NCBI GenBank assembly: GCA_012728855.1
Contig: JAAYEH010000479.1
Location: forward strand, 29,739-93,738
DNA: 64,000 bases
Direction: 5' to 3'
From: Rhodopirellula sp.
GTDB lineage: Bacteria; Planctomycetota; Planctomycetia; Pirellulales; Thermoguttaceae
How positions within the stretch are numbered: position 1 is the stretch's first letter; each line of letters starts with the position of its first letter. The position numbers and the translations under genes are program-made. Below the pieces are notes generated by a model. The model worked only from the letters and a program-made list of their open reading frames with translations, was not told where the DNA came from and searched no databases. This document shows positions 18,040 to 26,969 of this stretch, piece by piece.

Positions 18040-18156
18040 GTCATTTGTCATTTGTTGTTTGTTGTTGTACTAAAGCCGCCCGGTTGCTGCTACCGGCCCA
18101 CGCGTTGGCACGCTACGTAGGTCGGGCCGGCGAAGTCTTGGCAAATGACAAATGAC
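18040..18156. repeat. Element with 15-bp perfect terminal inverted repeats
   Basis: GTCATTTGTCATTTG at 18040-18054 is perfectly complementary to 18142-18156. The interior is GC-rich with an internal partial palindrome (CCGGCCCACG / GGTCGGGCCGG) and a TTGTTGTTTG run. The repeat unit TCATTTG occurs twice per arm. It adjoins element A and ends two bases before the LeuA-like stop codon, so it may be a miniature mobile element or a terminator. No coding frame is seen. Confidence 0.6.
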
Positions 18157-18158
18157 AA

Positions 18159-19397
18159 CTACCTGTGAAAGACTTCGTTGAGCAACTGATCTAGTTCGGC
18201 GTCGGATTCGTAGCAGGCGAGCTTGGGATGGGCTTTCAGGTGCGCGAGGATTTGGGCGACTTGATCGTCGTCTAGCGTTATGCCGTGCTCTTCGAAGCGG
18301 TGGCGGACCGCGCGGCGCCCGCTGTGCTTGCCGAGGACAAGCCGCAGCGGCGGTGCGCCGGTCTGTTCGGGCAGGAAGGGAAGATAGGAAAGGGGATCTT
18401 TCAACAGCCCGTCCTGATGCACGCCCGACTCGGTGACAAACAGATTATCGCCGACGACCGGCTTGTTCGCTGCCGGTTGCACGCCGGTGAGCCGGGCTAC
18501 CAGGCGGCTCAGCGCGTAAAGCTGGCCGGTGTCGACATGGCAATGGCGTCGATACTGGTCCTGGTGGAGTTCGACGGCCATCGCGACTTCTTCCAGCGGC
18601 GTGTTGCCGGCCCGCTCGCCGATGCCGTTGATCGTCCCCTGGACGATGTTGACCCCCTCGGCCACACAGGCTAGGGCGTTGGCCGTGCCCAGGCCCAGGT
18701 CGTTGTGGAAGTGGACGGCCACGAGCGCCGCGTCGATGTTGGGCACGTTGTCCTGCACCGCCTTGATCCGATCGGCGGCCTTCTCGGGGGTGAGGATGCC
18801 GACGGTGTCGGCGAAGCCGATCGTGGTGGCTCCTGCGTCGATCGCCTCGCGGTAGATCTCGTGCAGGTAGTCGGGCTCCGTGCGGCCGGCGTCCTCGGGT
18901 CCGAAGGTGACGATGCTGAAACACCGTTTGGCGTACTGGATGGCGTCGACCGCGATTTGAATAATCTCGGCCTTGGACTTACGGTGCTTCTGCTCGCGAT
19001 GGACCGGGCTGACGCCGATGTAAACGGTGATGCCTCGCTTTAGCCGGCTCGCTTCCTCCAGCGCCTCGGCCACCCGATCGATGTCCTGGGGCAACGTGCG
19101 GCAATGGGCGGTGATCACCGGGCCGTGGACCTCCCGGACAATGCGACGAATGGCTTCGACCTCTTCGGGCGAGGCGGCCGGCGAACCCGCGTCGATCGAG
19201 TGCATGCCCGCCGCGGCCAAGGCTTTCGCAATCGTCACCTTGGCTTCGGGGTTTAGGCGCACGCCGGACATCTGTTCGCCGTCGCGGAGGGTTGTGTCCG
19301 AAAGGAACAAGAGACCCTGCCGCTTGTGCCGCCAAATCGCGGCGCGCTCGACCTGCCGGATGACTCGGGCCAGCATCGGGAGTCTCGCTTCCCCCAT
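18159..19397 (-). CDS. 2-isopropylmalate/homocitrate synthase family protein (LeuA-like)
   Basis: This 412-residue enzyme belongs to the DRE-TIM metallolyase family, which condenses acetyl-CoA with a 2-oxoacid. The metal- and substrate-binding motif DTTLRDGEQMSGV sits at residues 34-46, and the second metal motif VAVHFHNDLGLGTANAL is present, as is GNTPLEEV. It ends soon after the catalytic and subdomain regions (LVLGKHSGRRAV) and lacks the LeuA C-terminal leucine-feedback domain (full LeuA is above 500 residues), so it is closer in size to NifV/homocitrate synthases. The ATG follows the PKS stop codon with no intervening base, and GGAAG lies eight bases upstream, which strongly suggests translational coupling. 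A role in making a 2-alkylmalate or chain-extended acid for the PKS cluster is an inference. Confidence 0.88.
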   Translation of the reverse strand: MGEARLPMLARVIRQVERAAIWRHKRQGLLFLSDTTLRDGEQMSGVRLNPEAKVTIAKALAAAGMHSIDAGSPAASPEEVEAIRRIVREVHGPVITAHCRTLPQDIDRVAEALEEASRLKRGITVYIGVSPVHREQKHRKSKAEIIQIAVDAIQYAKRCFSIVTFGPEDAGRTEPDYLHEIYREAIDAGATTIGFADTVGILTPEKAADRIKAVQDNVPNIDAALVAVHFHNDLGLGTANALACVAEGVNIVQGTINGIGERAGNTPLEEVAMAVELHQDQYRRHCHVDTGQLYALSRLVARLTGVQPAANKPVVGDNLFVTESGVHQDGLLKDPLSYLPFLPEQTGAPPLRLVLGKHSGRRAVRHRFEEHGITLDDDQVAQILAHLKAHPKLACYESDAELDQLLNEVFHR

Positions 19398-22300
19398 CTA
19401 GCCGTCTTCCTTCAATGCCGGGTCGTCTTTGCTTGCCAGCCGCGTCATGAGGCGCTCCGCCAATTGTCGGACATTTTCCCCGGCCATCATCGTGAAGTGG
19501 TCGCCCGGCACGGTCTCGACCAACAGGGTCAGGCCGGGGATTTGCTTCCAGCCTAAATCCGCCTCCAACTCCTGGCCAGACGCATCTTCCAAGACTCGGG
19601 TCACCGTGGGCCGGAAGAGCCAGACGGGATGGTCCAGCCGCACGGGCGCGTAATTGACCAGGGCCTGCACATTCGCCCGGCTGGCCTCCACAAGTCGTTC
19701 GATGTGGTCCACCGAGACGTCGGCTTTCATCACTCCGTGCCGCTTGGCCTCCTCCAACGCCATCGTCAGCCGCTGTTCGGGAGCCTGGGATCGCAACTGC
19801 TCGTAGGACAAGCTCATGTTGCTGTTGGCAAAATAGTTGGAAAAGCTCACCAGGTCGTAGAGGAAACGGGCTTCATCGTCCAAGTCGACATTCTTGAAAA
19901 TCGTCGGCGTGGGAGTGTCGAACATCGCCAGGCCGCCCAGTTCATCTTCGTCTCGCAGACGACAGGCGATTTCGTAGGCGTAGATCCCACCGGTCGACCA
20001 GCCCGCCAGGTAATAGGGCCCCGCCGGTTGCACTTCCCGGATGCTGCGTATAAAATCGTTGGCCAAATCGTACATGTTGCCGTGCGGTTCTTGACCGGCT
20101 TCCAGGCCACGGCCGCGCAATGCGTAGACAGGCCGGCTGCCGGCCATGTTTCGAGCCAACTCGAGATAGCAGCGCACATCGCCGCCGATCGGATGGACAC
20201 AGAACAAGGGGGGCCCGTCTCCGTCGCGCTGAAGCGGAACGATCGCTGTCCATTCGGCTGTTTTGCTTGGGGGTGAAACCACGGCTCGCGCCGTCTCATC
20301 GCGCTGGGGCGCGGCCGACTCACCACCCGCGAATGCGTCGGCGGCGGCCTCCGCCAGCCCGGTCACACTGGGGCCTTCCAGGAACCGTGCCATCGGCAGG
20401 GTCAGATCCAATCGTTGCTCGAGGTTGTTCTTCAATTCGATCACCATCAGCGAGTCGAGGCCGAGCATGCTCAGCGGCTGGTGTACATCGACGCCCGACG
20501 GATCGACTTGCATGATGCGGGCCAACTCTCCGGCGAAGTAGTCGCGGAGCCGTTCGACGCGCTGCTGGGAATTCAATCCCGCCAACACATTGCGGAAAGC
20601 ATGGTCGACCTTGTCCTCGCCGGCGGTGTTGGATTCCGCGCCTTCCCCTTCCATCCGTTGGAGCATCGGCGGCCTGCGGCCGCGGAATTGCCCGATCAGG
20701 GCCGGCCAATCCGCGTCGATCACGGCGGCCGCGGCCAGTTCCGACTTGAGCAGTGCCGTGAGGGCGTCCAGCCCTTTGCCGGCCGGGATCAGGCCCATCC
20801 CCCTCGCGGTCATCTGGCCGCCACGGTCGGCTTGCACTGCCATTCCGGAATCAGCCCAGGGCCCCCACTGGATCGACACGGCGGGTAAGCCCAGAGCGCG
20901 GCGATAGTGAGCCAGTGCATCGAGAAATGCGTTGCCCGCGGCATAATTTGCCTGCCCCGGCGAACCGAGCACGCCGGCGATCGAGGAGAACAGCACAAAG
21001 AAGTCCAGCGGTGCATCGAGCGTCGCCGCGTGCAGGTTCCAGGCGCCTTCGACCTTGGGGGTCATGGCCTTGTCGAGTCGGGCCAGGTCCATGTCGAACA
21101 TCACTCCATCGGCGAGCACGCCGGCGGCGTGAACCACGCCGCGAAGCGGTGGAAAGTCTCGCGGAACCTGCGCCAACGCGTCGTCCAGCGAATCTCGCGA
21201 ACCGACGTCGCCCTGGACAGCCACCGCGCGCACTCCCTGCTCGTGCAGGGCGTCGATCGCCGCGGCGGCTTCCTCCGACGGATCTCGGCGGCCCATCAGC
21301 ACCAGGTATTTCGCGCCTTCGGAGGCCAGCCAACCGGCGACCCGCAGCCCCAACGCCCCCAAACCGCCGGTGACCAGGTAGGCGCCGTCGGAGCGGACCA
21401 GGGCGGGAGTCGCCTGGACTTCGTCCACTTCGTCGACTTCGTCCGCGCGTTCGAGCGACACGACCACTTTGCCGATATTCTTCCGCTGTGCCATGTAGCG
21501 AAAGGCCCCAACAACGTCGTCGATGGGGAAAACCGTCATCGGCAGCGGCTGGTAGACGCCCGACTCGAAGTGCGTCATCAGTTCCGCGAACAGATCGCGA
21601 ATGTCGTCGGGGCGCTGGCGGAGCATGCGGTCCAGATCGATGGCGGAGTAGCTCAAATTGTCCTGGAAGGGCAACAATCCAATCATGCGATTCTGGTAGA
21701 TGTCGGTCTTACCGATTTCCAGGAAACGGCCGTAGGCCGCCAGGACGGAAAGACTCTTGCTGATCGCATCGCCGGGGAGTGAGTTGAGGACAATGTCCAC
21801 GCCCTGCCGATCGGTTGCATCGAGGATCTCCGCGGCGAAATCGAGCGTGCGGGAGTTCATCACGTGCGGCACGCCCAGCGACTGGAGAAACTCCCGCTTG
21901 GCATCGCTTCCGGCCGTGGCGAAAACCTCGCCGCCGATGTGGTGGGCGATCTGGATGGCGGCCAGCCCGACGCCGCCCGCACCGGCGTGGATCAGCACCC
22001 GCTCGCCCGGGCGCATGGCCGCCAGGCGGACGAGGGCGTAATAGGCCGTCAGGAACGTGATCGGGATCGTGGCGGCTTCTTCGTCGCTGAGGAAGGACGG
22101 CTTGGGAACCAGCGCGTATTCGGCTGTGATCGCATGAGAGGCGAAGCTGTACGGGGCCACGCCCATCACCGCATCGCCCACCTGGAAACGGTTTGCGCCT
22201 TCGCCCACCGCAGTGACCACTCCCGAGCACTCGATGCCCAGCGGGATGACTTCATCGGTGATGCCCGGATAAAGTCCCATCGCCTTGAGCACGTCGCTGA

Positions 22301-25300
22301 AGTTGAGCCCGGCGGCGCGAACCTCGATCTCCACCTGGCCGGCTCCGGGGCTGCGCCGCGGATTGGCCTCGAACCAGAGCGAGTCGAAACTGCCGGAACT
22401 GCCGGTCCGCAACCGGAACGCAGCGCCGCGCGGCGCCCGCTTCGCCGCAGGGTCGTCCGTCGCGATCGCGACGGCATCCGCGGCGGACGTGAGGCGAGCG
22501 ACGAGACGATCGTCGCCGCGATAGGCCACCTGCGACTCCTCCGCGGGCGCAGCCAGTTCCGCGAGCAGGCAGCGGGCGTTCTCTCCGCCACTAGCATTCG
22601 GGTCGAGGTCGAGAAGGCGACATCGCATCTCGGGATGCTCCAGCGCGGCCACCCGGCCCATGCCCCACAGGGGCGTCTGCACGGGGGAAATCGCTTCTTC
22701 CTCGCCGGCCGCTTGGGCGCCTTGCGTCACCAGCCAGAGGCCGGGCGGGCGGGCGAACTTGGACCGCGCCAGTTGCTGCACCAGCCGCAACACACTCGCG
22801 CAGCCCAGGCGGCGCGACTCGGCCAGCGGCGGGTCGCCGCCGTCGGCCGGCATTCCCAGGTCGAGGCTCCAGAGATGCACCACGCCGGCGCATTGTCCGC
22901 CCGCCTGAAACGCCGCCTCGAGCAACTGCCGATAGTCGTCGCCTTCCAGCGGATCGATCGTCAAAGTCTCGCGCTTCGCGGTTGCGCCGTTGCCCTGGGC
23001 GACCGAACTACTCCCGGGGCGCACCACAATGCACCGCCGGCCTTGCGCCGTGAGGCTTTCGACGAGCTTCTCTCCGGTGCCGCCTCGATCCGAGAAGATC
23101 AGCCAATCGCCTTGCGGCGCTTCGGTCGCCGTCTCGATCGCTTGCGATTGCCAGTCGACGCGGTAGAGCCATGAGCGAATATCGCCTTGCCTGTCCTGGC
23201 CCTGCGATCGCCCCACGCGCTGGACGCGAACGCCTTCCAGTTCCACCAATACCCGACCGCCGTCGTCGATCAGAAGGACATTGCCTTCCACCGTCTCCGG
23301 GCTGGGGCGGCTGTCGCTGGACGTGCGGACCGCGTAGGTCCACATCCGCTCGGCCAAATCCGCATGCATCCGCACCGCCCGGACGAACACCGGCATGTAC
23401 GTATAAGAACTGTCGCTCCCATCCGTCTCACGCGGCACGATGCCGGCCATCGACTGAAAACAAGCGTCCAATAGCGCCGGGTGCAAGTGGTACTGCCCCA
23501 GTTCTTTCGCCACTTCCGGGGAAAGTTCCACCCGCGCCAGGGCATCGTGGTCGCTGCGGCGCAGGTCATCGAGCACTTGGAAAGCCGGACCGTAAGCCAG
23601 TCCGCGGGCGGCGATCTGATCGTAGAACTCCTGCCGAGTCCGCCGGTCGACCGCCCGCCGGCGAACCTCGTCGCGATCGATGCGAAGCGGTTCGTCGATT
23701 GCCGGAGCGTGGCGGATCTTCCCGCACGCATGCATCGACCAGCGGATAGCCGTATCGGCCGAGTCGGCCGGAGCGCTGTAGACCTCGAAAATCGATTCGC
23801 CGCCCAATTCCGGCGACACGGTCACCTGCACGATACGGCCGCCGCCGTCCGGCAAGAACATCGCCTGCTGGATGGCCACGTTTTCGACCGTGTGCCTGCC
23901 GGGGCCGAACATCTGCTCGGCCGCCGCCATACCTTGTTCCACGTAGGCCGCGGCGGGCGTCACGGGAGAGCCCTGCACCTGGTGGTCGACCAGATACTTC
24001 GGCGAACGATTGCTCAGCCGGCCCTCGAAGAGCGATTTTTCCACGGCCGTTGGGATGGGGCTTCCCAAGAGCGGGTGAACCGCAGGACCGCGCCCGCCGG
24101 CGAAATCGCGGCGGCTCCCCTTGCGGTTGTCGTCGAACCAATAGTGTTTTCGCTCAAAGGGATAGTTCGGCAAGACTAGCCGGCGACGAGGCCACGGCCG
24201 GTCGAACCCCTGCCAATCGATCTTGGCGCCCAGCAGGTAGAGCTTCGACAAGGAGCCCGAGAGCACCTGCCAGTCGTCCTGACCTTTTCGTAGCGAGGGG
24301 AGCCAGAGCGTGTTCAGTTCGGGCATGACGCGGCGGCCCATGCCCAACAGGCTCGGCGTCGGTCCCACCTCGACCATCGCGTGGACCTGCTGACCGGCCG
24401 CGGTTCGAAACCCATCGGCAAAGCGGACGGCGTTGCGGACGTGGCGGCGCCAATAGGCGGCGTCCGGAGGCCCGGCGAGAAGATCGCCGGAAAGGTTCGA
24501 CACCAGCGGTACGCGGGGCGCCTGGTAGGCGATCTCGCCGGCCAATCGCTCGAATTCATCGAGCATCGGCTCCATCAGCGGGGAATGGAACGCATGAGAA
24601 ACCGTCAACTGCCGCGAAGCGATTCCTTCTGCTTCGAAGTCGGCGACGAGTTCACGCACTACCGCCGAGGCGCCGGAAATCACCGTGTTTTCCGGGCCGT
24701 TCGCCGCGGCGATCGATACGCAATCCGAGTAGGGCTCGATCGCTTCGGCCACCACGTCGGCATCGGCGAAGATCACCGCCATGAGGCCGTCGTGGGGCAA
24801 TTGCTGCATCAACCGCGAACGGTGGGCGATCAGTTTCAGGCCGTCTTCCAGGCTGAATACGCCCGCCACACAGGCGGCCACGTATTCGCCGACGCTGTGC
24901 CCAAGCACCACGTCCGGCTCGACGCCCCAGGACCGCCACAGTGCGGCCAAGGCGTATTCGATTGCGAACAGAGACGGCTGCGTGTACGCCGTCTCGTCCA
25001 GCGGCGAATCGCCACCCGGCTGCGGGTAGATCACCGACAGAAGCGGAAGCTCAAGCTCACCGCGAAGGATCTCGTCGCATTGCGCGAGCGCCTGGCGAAA
25101 CACGGGCTGGGTCTCGTACAGCGCGCGGCCCATGCCAACGTGCTGCGACCCCTGACCGGTGAAGAGAAACGCCAGCTTGGCGCGCGGCACGACCTTCACC
25201 TGGCCGTAGCCCTCGGAGGTCTCGCCGTTGGCATAGGCCGCCAGCTTCCGTCGCAGCGAGGGGCGGTTGGCGGCCGGCAGCGCCAGCCGATGGTTGAAAT

Positions 25301-26846
25301 GCGAACGCCCGGCATTGGCCGAGAAACCGACATCGGCGATCGCGGCCTCCGGATGGCTGTCGAGCCAGTCGACATAGTTGCCTGCCAGGCTCTTCAACGC
25401 CGACGGCGTCTTGGCCGACAAGGCGATTAGGTCGAGAGGCCGGTCCGTCGCCGCCGCGGCCGGTTCCGCCGCGGATGCCTCCTCGAGTACGACGTGGGTG
25501 TTAGTGCCGCCGAATCCGTAGGAGCTGACCCCTGCGATTCGCGGACCTTGAGCTTGCCAGGAAGCAAGCTCCCGCGGAATCACCAGCCGTGTGCCGGCGA
25601 GCTGGATATTCGGGTTGAGCGATTCGAAATACGCTTGCGGGAGGATCTGCCGGTGTTGCATCATCAACACGACCTTGATCAACCCGGCGATGCCGGCGGC
25701 GGTCTCCAGATGGCCGATGTTTCCCTTGACTGATCCCAGGTAGCACGGCCCCGCGGTCTCGGAAGCGCCGCGGAAGATCTTGGTCAAAGCCTGCACCTCG
25801 ATGGGATCACCCAGCGGGGTTCCGGTACCGTGGGCTTCGATGTAGCCCACTTCGTCGGGCGAGAGCCCGGCCGATTGCAGGGCTGCGCGGATCGCCGCTT
25901 GCTGCGAGATGCTGTTCGGTGCGGTGATGCCCGAAGTGCGGCCGTCCTGATTCACCGCGACGCCGCGGATGACGGCCAGGACGCGATCGCCGGCCTCAAC
26001 CGCGTCGGTCAACCGCTTCAGCACGACAATCCCGCATCCTTCGCCGCGGATATAGCCGTTGGCCGAGGCGTCGAACGGCCGGCAGTGGCCATCGGGGGAG
26101 AGCATGTGGGCGTTGGAGAAGGCGATGGTGGTCTCGGGGCCGAGGATCAGGTTCACTCCGCCCGCCAAGGCCGCGTCGGTTTCGCGGCTGTGCAGGCTGG
26201 CCACCGCCAGATGCAAAGCGACCAGCGCCGACGAACACGCCGTGTCGACGGCCAAACTCGGGCCGCGGAGGTCGAGGATATAGGAGAGCCGGTTGGCGGC
26301 GATGCTCAGCGCGTTGCCGGTGCCGCCGTAGGCGTCGATGTGCTCGAAGTAGTTGTCGTAGTGGGCCGGCAGCTTCGAGTAGTCGGTGCCGCCAATGCCG
26401 ATATACACGCCCGTGTTCGAACCGGCCATCCGCTCCGGCGCCAGGCAACCGTTCTCCAACGCCTCCCAGGCGACTTCCAAGAGGAGCCGCTGCTGCGGGT
26501 CCATCTTACCCGCCTCGCGCGGCGTGATGCCGAAAAAGAGCGGATCGAACTCGCCCACCCGCTCGACGAATCCGCCCCAACGGCTGTTGATCTTGCCGGG
26601 AATATCCGGGCGGGGATCGTAGAAGGCGTCGATGTCCCAGCGGTCGGTCGGAACCTCGAGGATCGCACTGCGTCGTTCGACGAGCAGGCGCCAGTACGCG
26701 TCGAGATCCGGTGCGCCCGGCAACCGGCATGCCATGCCGATGATTGCAATCGGCTCGGCGGCTTCGGGCTTCTTCTGTAAACGCTGTTCCAGCAACCTCC
26801 GCTTTTCCGGCGAGAGGTTGGCCAGTCGCTGGGAAAGCTCGGCCAT
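19398..26846 (-). CDS. Fully reducing type I polyketide synthase (KS-AT-DH-psiKR-ER-KR-ACP-TE)
   Basis: One 2482-residue module. KS (about 30-455) has DTACSSALVA, HGTGTPLGDP and NIGHLE. AT (about 550-850) has GHSVGEYVAA and HAFH, which usually indicates malonyl-CoA. DH (about 925-1200) has HQVQGSPVTP and LDACFQ. A structural KR half (about 1240-1430) precedes ER (about 1485-1800, HAGAGGVGLAAIQIA) and KR (about 1817-2015, VTGGLGALGL; VLADG resembles the B-type motif). ACP (about 2100-2175) has GLDSLM. The TE (about 2210-2470) has Ser in GWSTGG, Asp in MFDTPT and His in GDHFTMM. All reductive domains look intact, so each extension should give a saturated carbon pair. The single module downstream of a FAAL suggests one or more rounds of extension of a fatty-acyl starter. 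It begins 123 bp after the FAAL gene, with element B between them. Confidence 0.97.
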   Translation of the reverse strand: MAELSQRLANLSPEKRRLLEQRLQKKPEAAEPIAIIGMACRLPGAPDLDAYWRLLVERRSAILEVPTDRWDIDAFYDPRPDIPGKINSRWGGFVERVGEFDPLFFGITPREAGKMDPQQRLLLEVAWEALENGCLAPERMAGSNTGVYIGIGGTDYSKLPAHYDNYFEHIDAYGGTGNALSIAANRLSYILDLRGPSLAVDTACSSALVALHLAVASLHSRETDAALAGGVNLILGPETTIAFSNAHMLSPDGHCRPFDASANGYIRGEGCGIVVLKRLTDAVEAGDRVLAVIRGVAVNQDGRTSGITAPNSISQQAAIRAALQSAGLSPDEVGYIEAHGTGTPLGDPIEVQALTKIFRGASETAGPCYLGSVKGNIGHLETAAGIAGLIKVVLMMQHRQILPQAYFESLNPNIQLAGTRLVIPRELASWQAQGPRIAGVSSYGFGGTNTHVVLEEASAAEPAAAATDRPLDLIALSAKTPSALKSLAGNYVDWLDSHPEAAIADVGFSANAGRSHFNHRLALPAANRPSLRRKLAAYANGETSEGYGQVKVVPRAKLAFLFTGQGSQHVGMGRALYETQPVFRQALAQCDEILRGELELPLLSVIYPQPGGDSPLDETAYTQPSLFAIEYALAALWRSWGVEPDVVLGHSVGEYVAACVAGVFSLEDGLKLIAHRSRLMQQLPHDGLMAVIFADADVVAEAIEPYSDCVSIAAANGPENTVISGASAVVRELVADFEAEGIASRQLTVSHAFHSPLMEPMLDEFERLAGEIAYQAPRVPLVSNLSGDLLAGPPDAAYWRRHVRNAVRFADGFRTAAGQQVHAMVEVGPTPSLLGMGRRVMPELNTLWLPSLRKGQDDWQVLSGSLSKLYLLGAKIDWQGFDRPWPRRRLVLPNYPFERKHYWFDDNRKGSRRDFAGGRGPAVHPLLGSPIPTAVEKSLFEGRLSNRSPKYLVDHQVQGSPVTPAAAYVEQGMAAAEQMFGPGRHTVENVAIQQAMFLPDGGGRIVQVTVSPELGGESIFEVYSAPADSADTAIRWSMHACGKIRHAPAIDEPLRIDRDEVRRRAVDRRTRQEFYDQIAARGLAYGPAFQVLDDLRRSDHDALARVELSPEVAKELGQYHLHPALLDACFQSMAGIVPRETDGSDSSYTYMPVFVRAVRMHADLAERMWTYAVRTSSDSRPSPETVEGNVLLIDDGGRVLVELEGVRVQRVGRSQGQDRQGDIRSWLYRVDWQSQAIETATEAPQGDWLIFSDRGGTGEKLVESLTAQGRRCIVVRPGSSSVAQGNGATAKRETLTIDPLEGDDYRQLLEAAFQAGGQCAGVVHLWSLDLGMPADGGDPPLAESRRLGCASVLRLVQQLARSKFARPPGLWLVTQGAQAAGEEEAISPVQTPLWGMGRVAALEHPEMRCRLLDLDPNASGGENARCLLAELAAPAEESQVAYRGDDRLVARLTSAADAVAIATDDPAAKRAPRGAAFRLRTGSSGSFDSLWFEANPRRSPGAGQVEIEVRAAGLNFSDVLKAMGLYPGITDEVIPLGIECSGVVTAVGEGANRFQVGDAVMGVAPYSFASHAITAEYALVPKPSFLSDEEAATIPITFLTAYYALVRLAAMRPGERVLIHAGAGGVGLAAIQIAHHIGGEVFATAGSDAKREFLQSLGVPHVMNSRTLDFAAEILDATDRQGVDIVLNSLPGDAISKSLSVLAAYGRFLEIGKTDIYQNRMIGLLPFQDNLSYSAIDLDRMLRQRPDDIRDLFAELMTHFESGVYQPLPMTVFPIDDVVGAFRYMAQRKNIGKVVVSLERADEVDEVDEVQATPALVRSDGAYLVTGGLGALGLRVAGWLASEGAKYLVLMGRRDPSEEAAAAIDALHEQGVRAVAVQGDVGSRDSLDDALAQVPRDFPPLRGVVHAAGVLADGVMFDMDLARLDKAMTPKVEGAWNLHAATLDAPLDFFVLFSSIAGVLGSPGQANYAAGNAFLDALAHYRRALGLPAVSIQWGPWADSGMAVQADRGGQMTARGMGLIPAGKGLDALTALLKSELAAAAVIDADWPALIGQFRGRRPPMLQRMEGEGAESNTAGEDKVDHAFRNVLAGLNSQQRVERLRDYFAGELARIMQVDPSGVDVHQPLSMLGLDSLMVIELKNNLEQRLDLTLPMARFLEGPSVTGLAEAAADAFAGGESAAPQRDETARAVVSPPSKTAEWTAIVPLQRDGDGPPLFCVHPIGGDVRCYLELARNMAGSRPVYALRGRGLEAGQEPHGNMYDLANDFIRSIREVQPAGPYYLAGWSTGGIYAYEIACRLRDEDELGGLAMFDTPTPTIFKNVDLDDEARFLYDLVSFSNYFANSNMSLSYEQLRSQAPEQRLTMALEEAKRHGVMKADVSVDHIERLVEASRANVQALVNYAPVRLDHPVWLFRPTVTRVLEDASGQELEADLGWKQIPGLTLLVETVPGDHFTMMAGENVRQLAERLMTRLASKDDPALKEDG

Positions 26847-26872
26847 CGGCGGTCTCGTTAGGTTTGTCTTAA

Positions 26873-26968
26873 AGGCCCGAACAAAACGGGGACTGGCTCC
26901 CGGTCATTCCCGAGAATACCGGACATCGGTGAAGTGCGAGGGTGCCTGTCCCCGTTTTGTTCGGGCCT
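26873..26968. repeat. Palindromic element B (GGGGAC-core family)
   Basis: Perfect 21-bp arms (26873-26893 and 26948-26968) end in the shared core: GGGGACTGGCTC on the left and GTGCCTGTCCCC on the right. The outer arm AGGCCCGAACAAAAC is unique to this copy. It fills the gap between the FAAL and PKS genes and ends two bases before the FAAL stop codon, so it could attenuate transcription into the PKS gene. Confidence 0.88.
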
Positions 26969-26969
26969 C

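Noticed and set aside
17931..18040. GGTTGTTAG direct repeat as a target duplication of element A
   Set aside because: The right copy overlaps the palindrome arm, so it cannot be a clean duplication; recorded only as a possibility.
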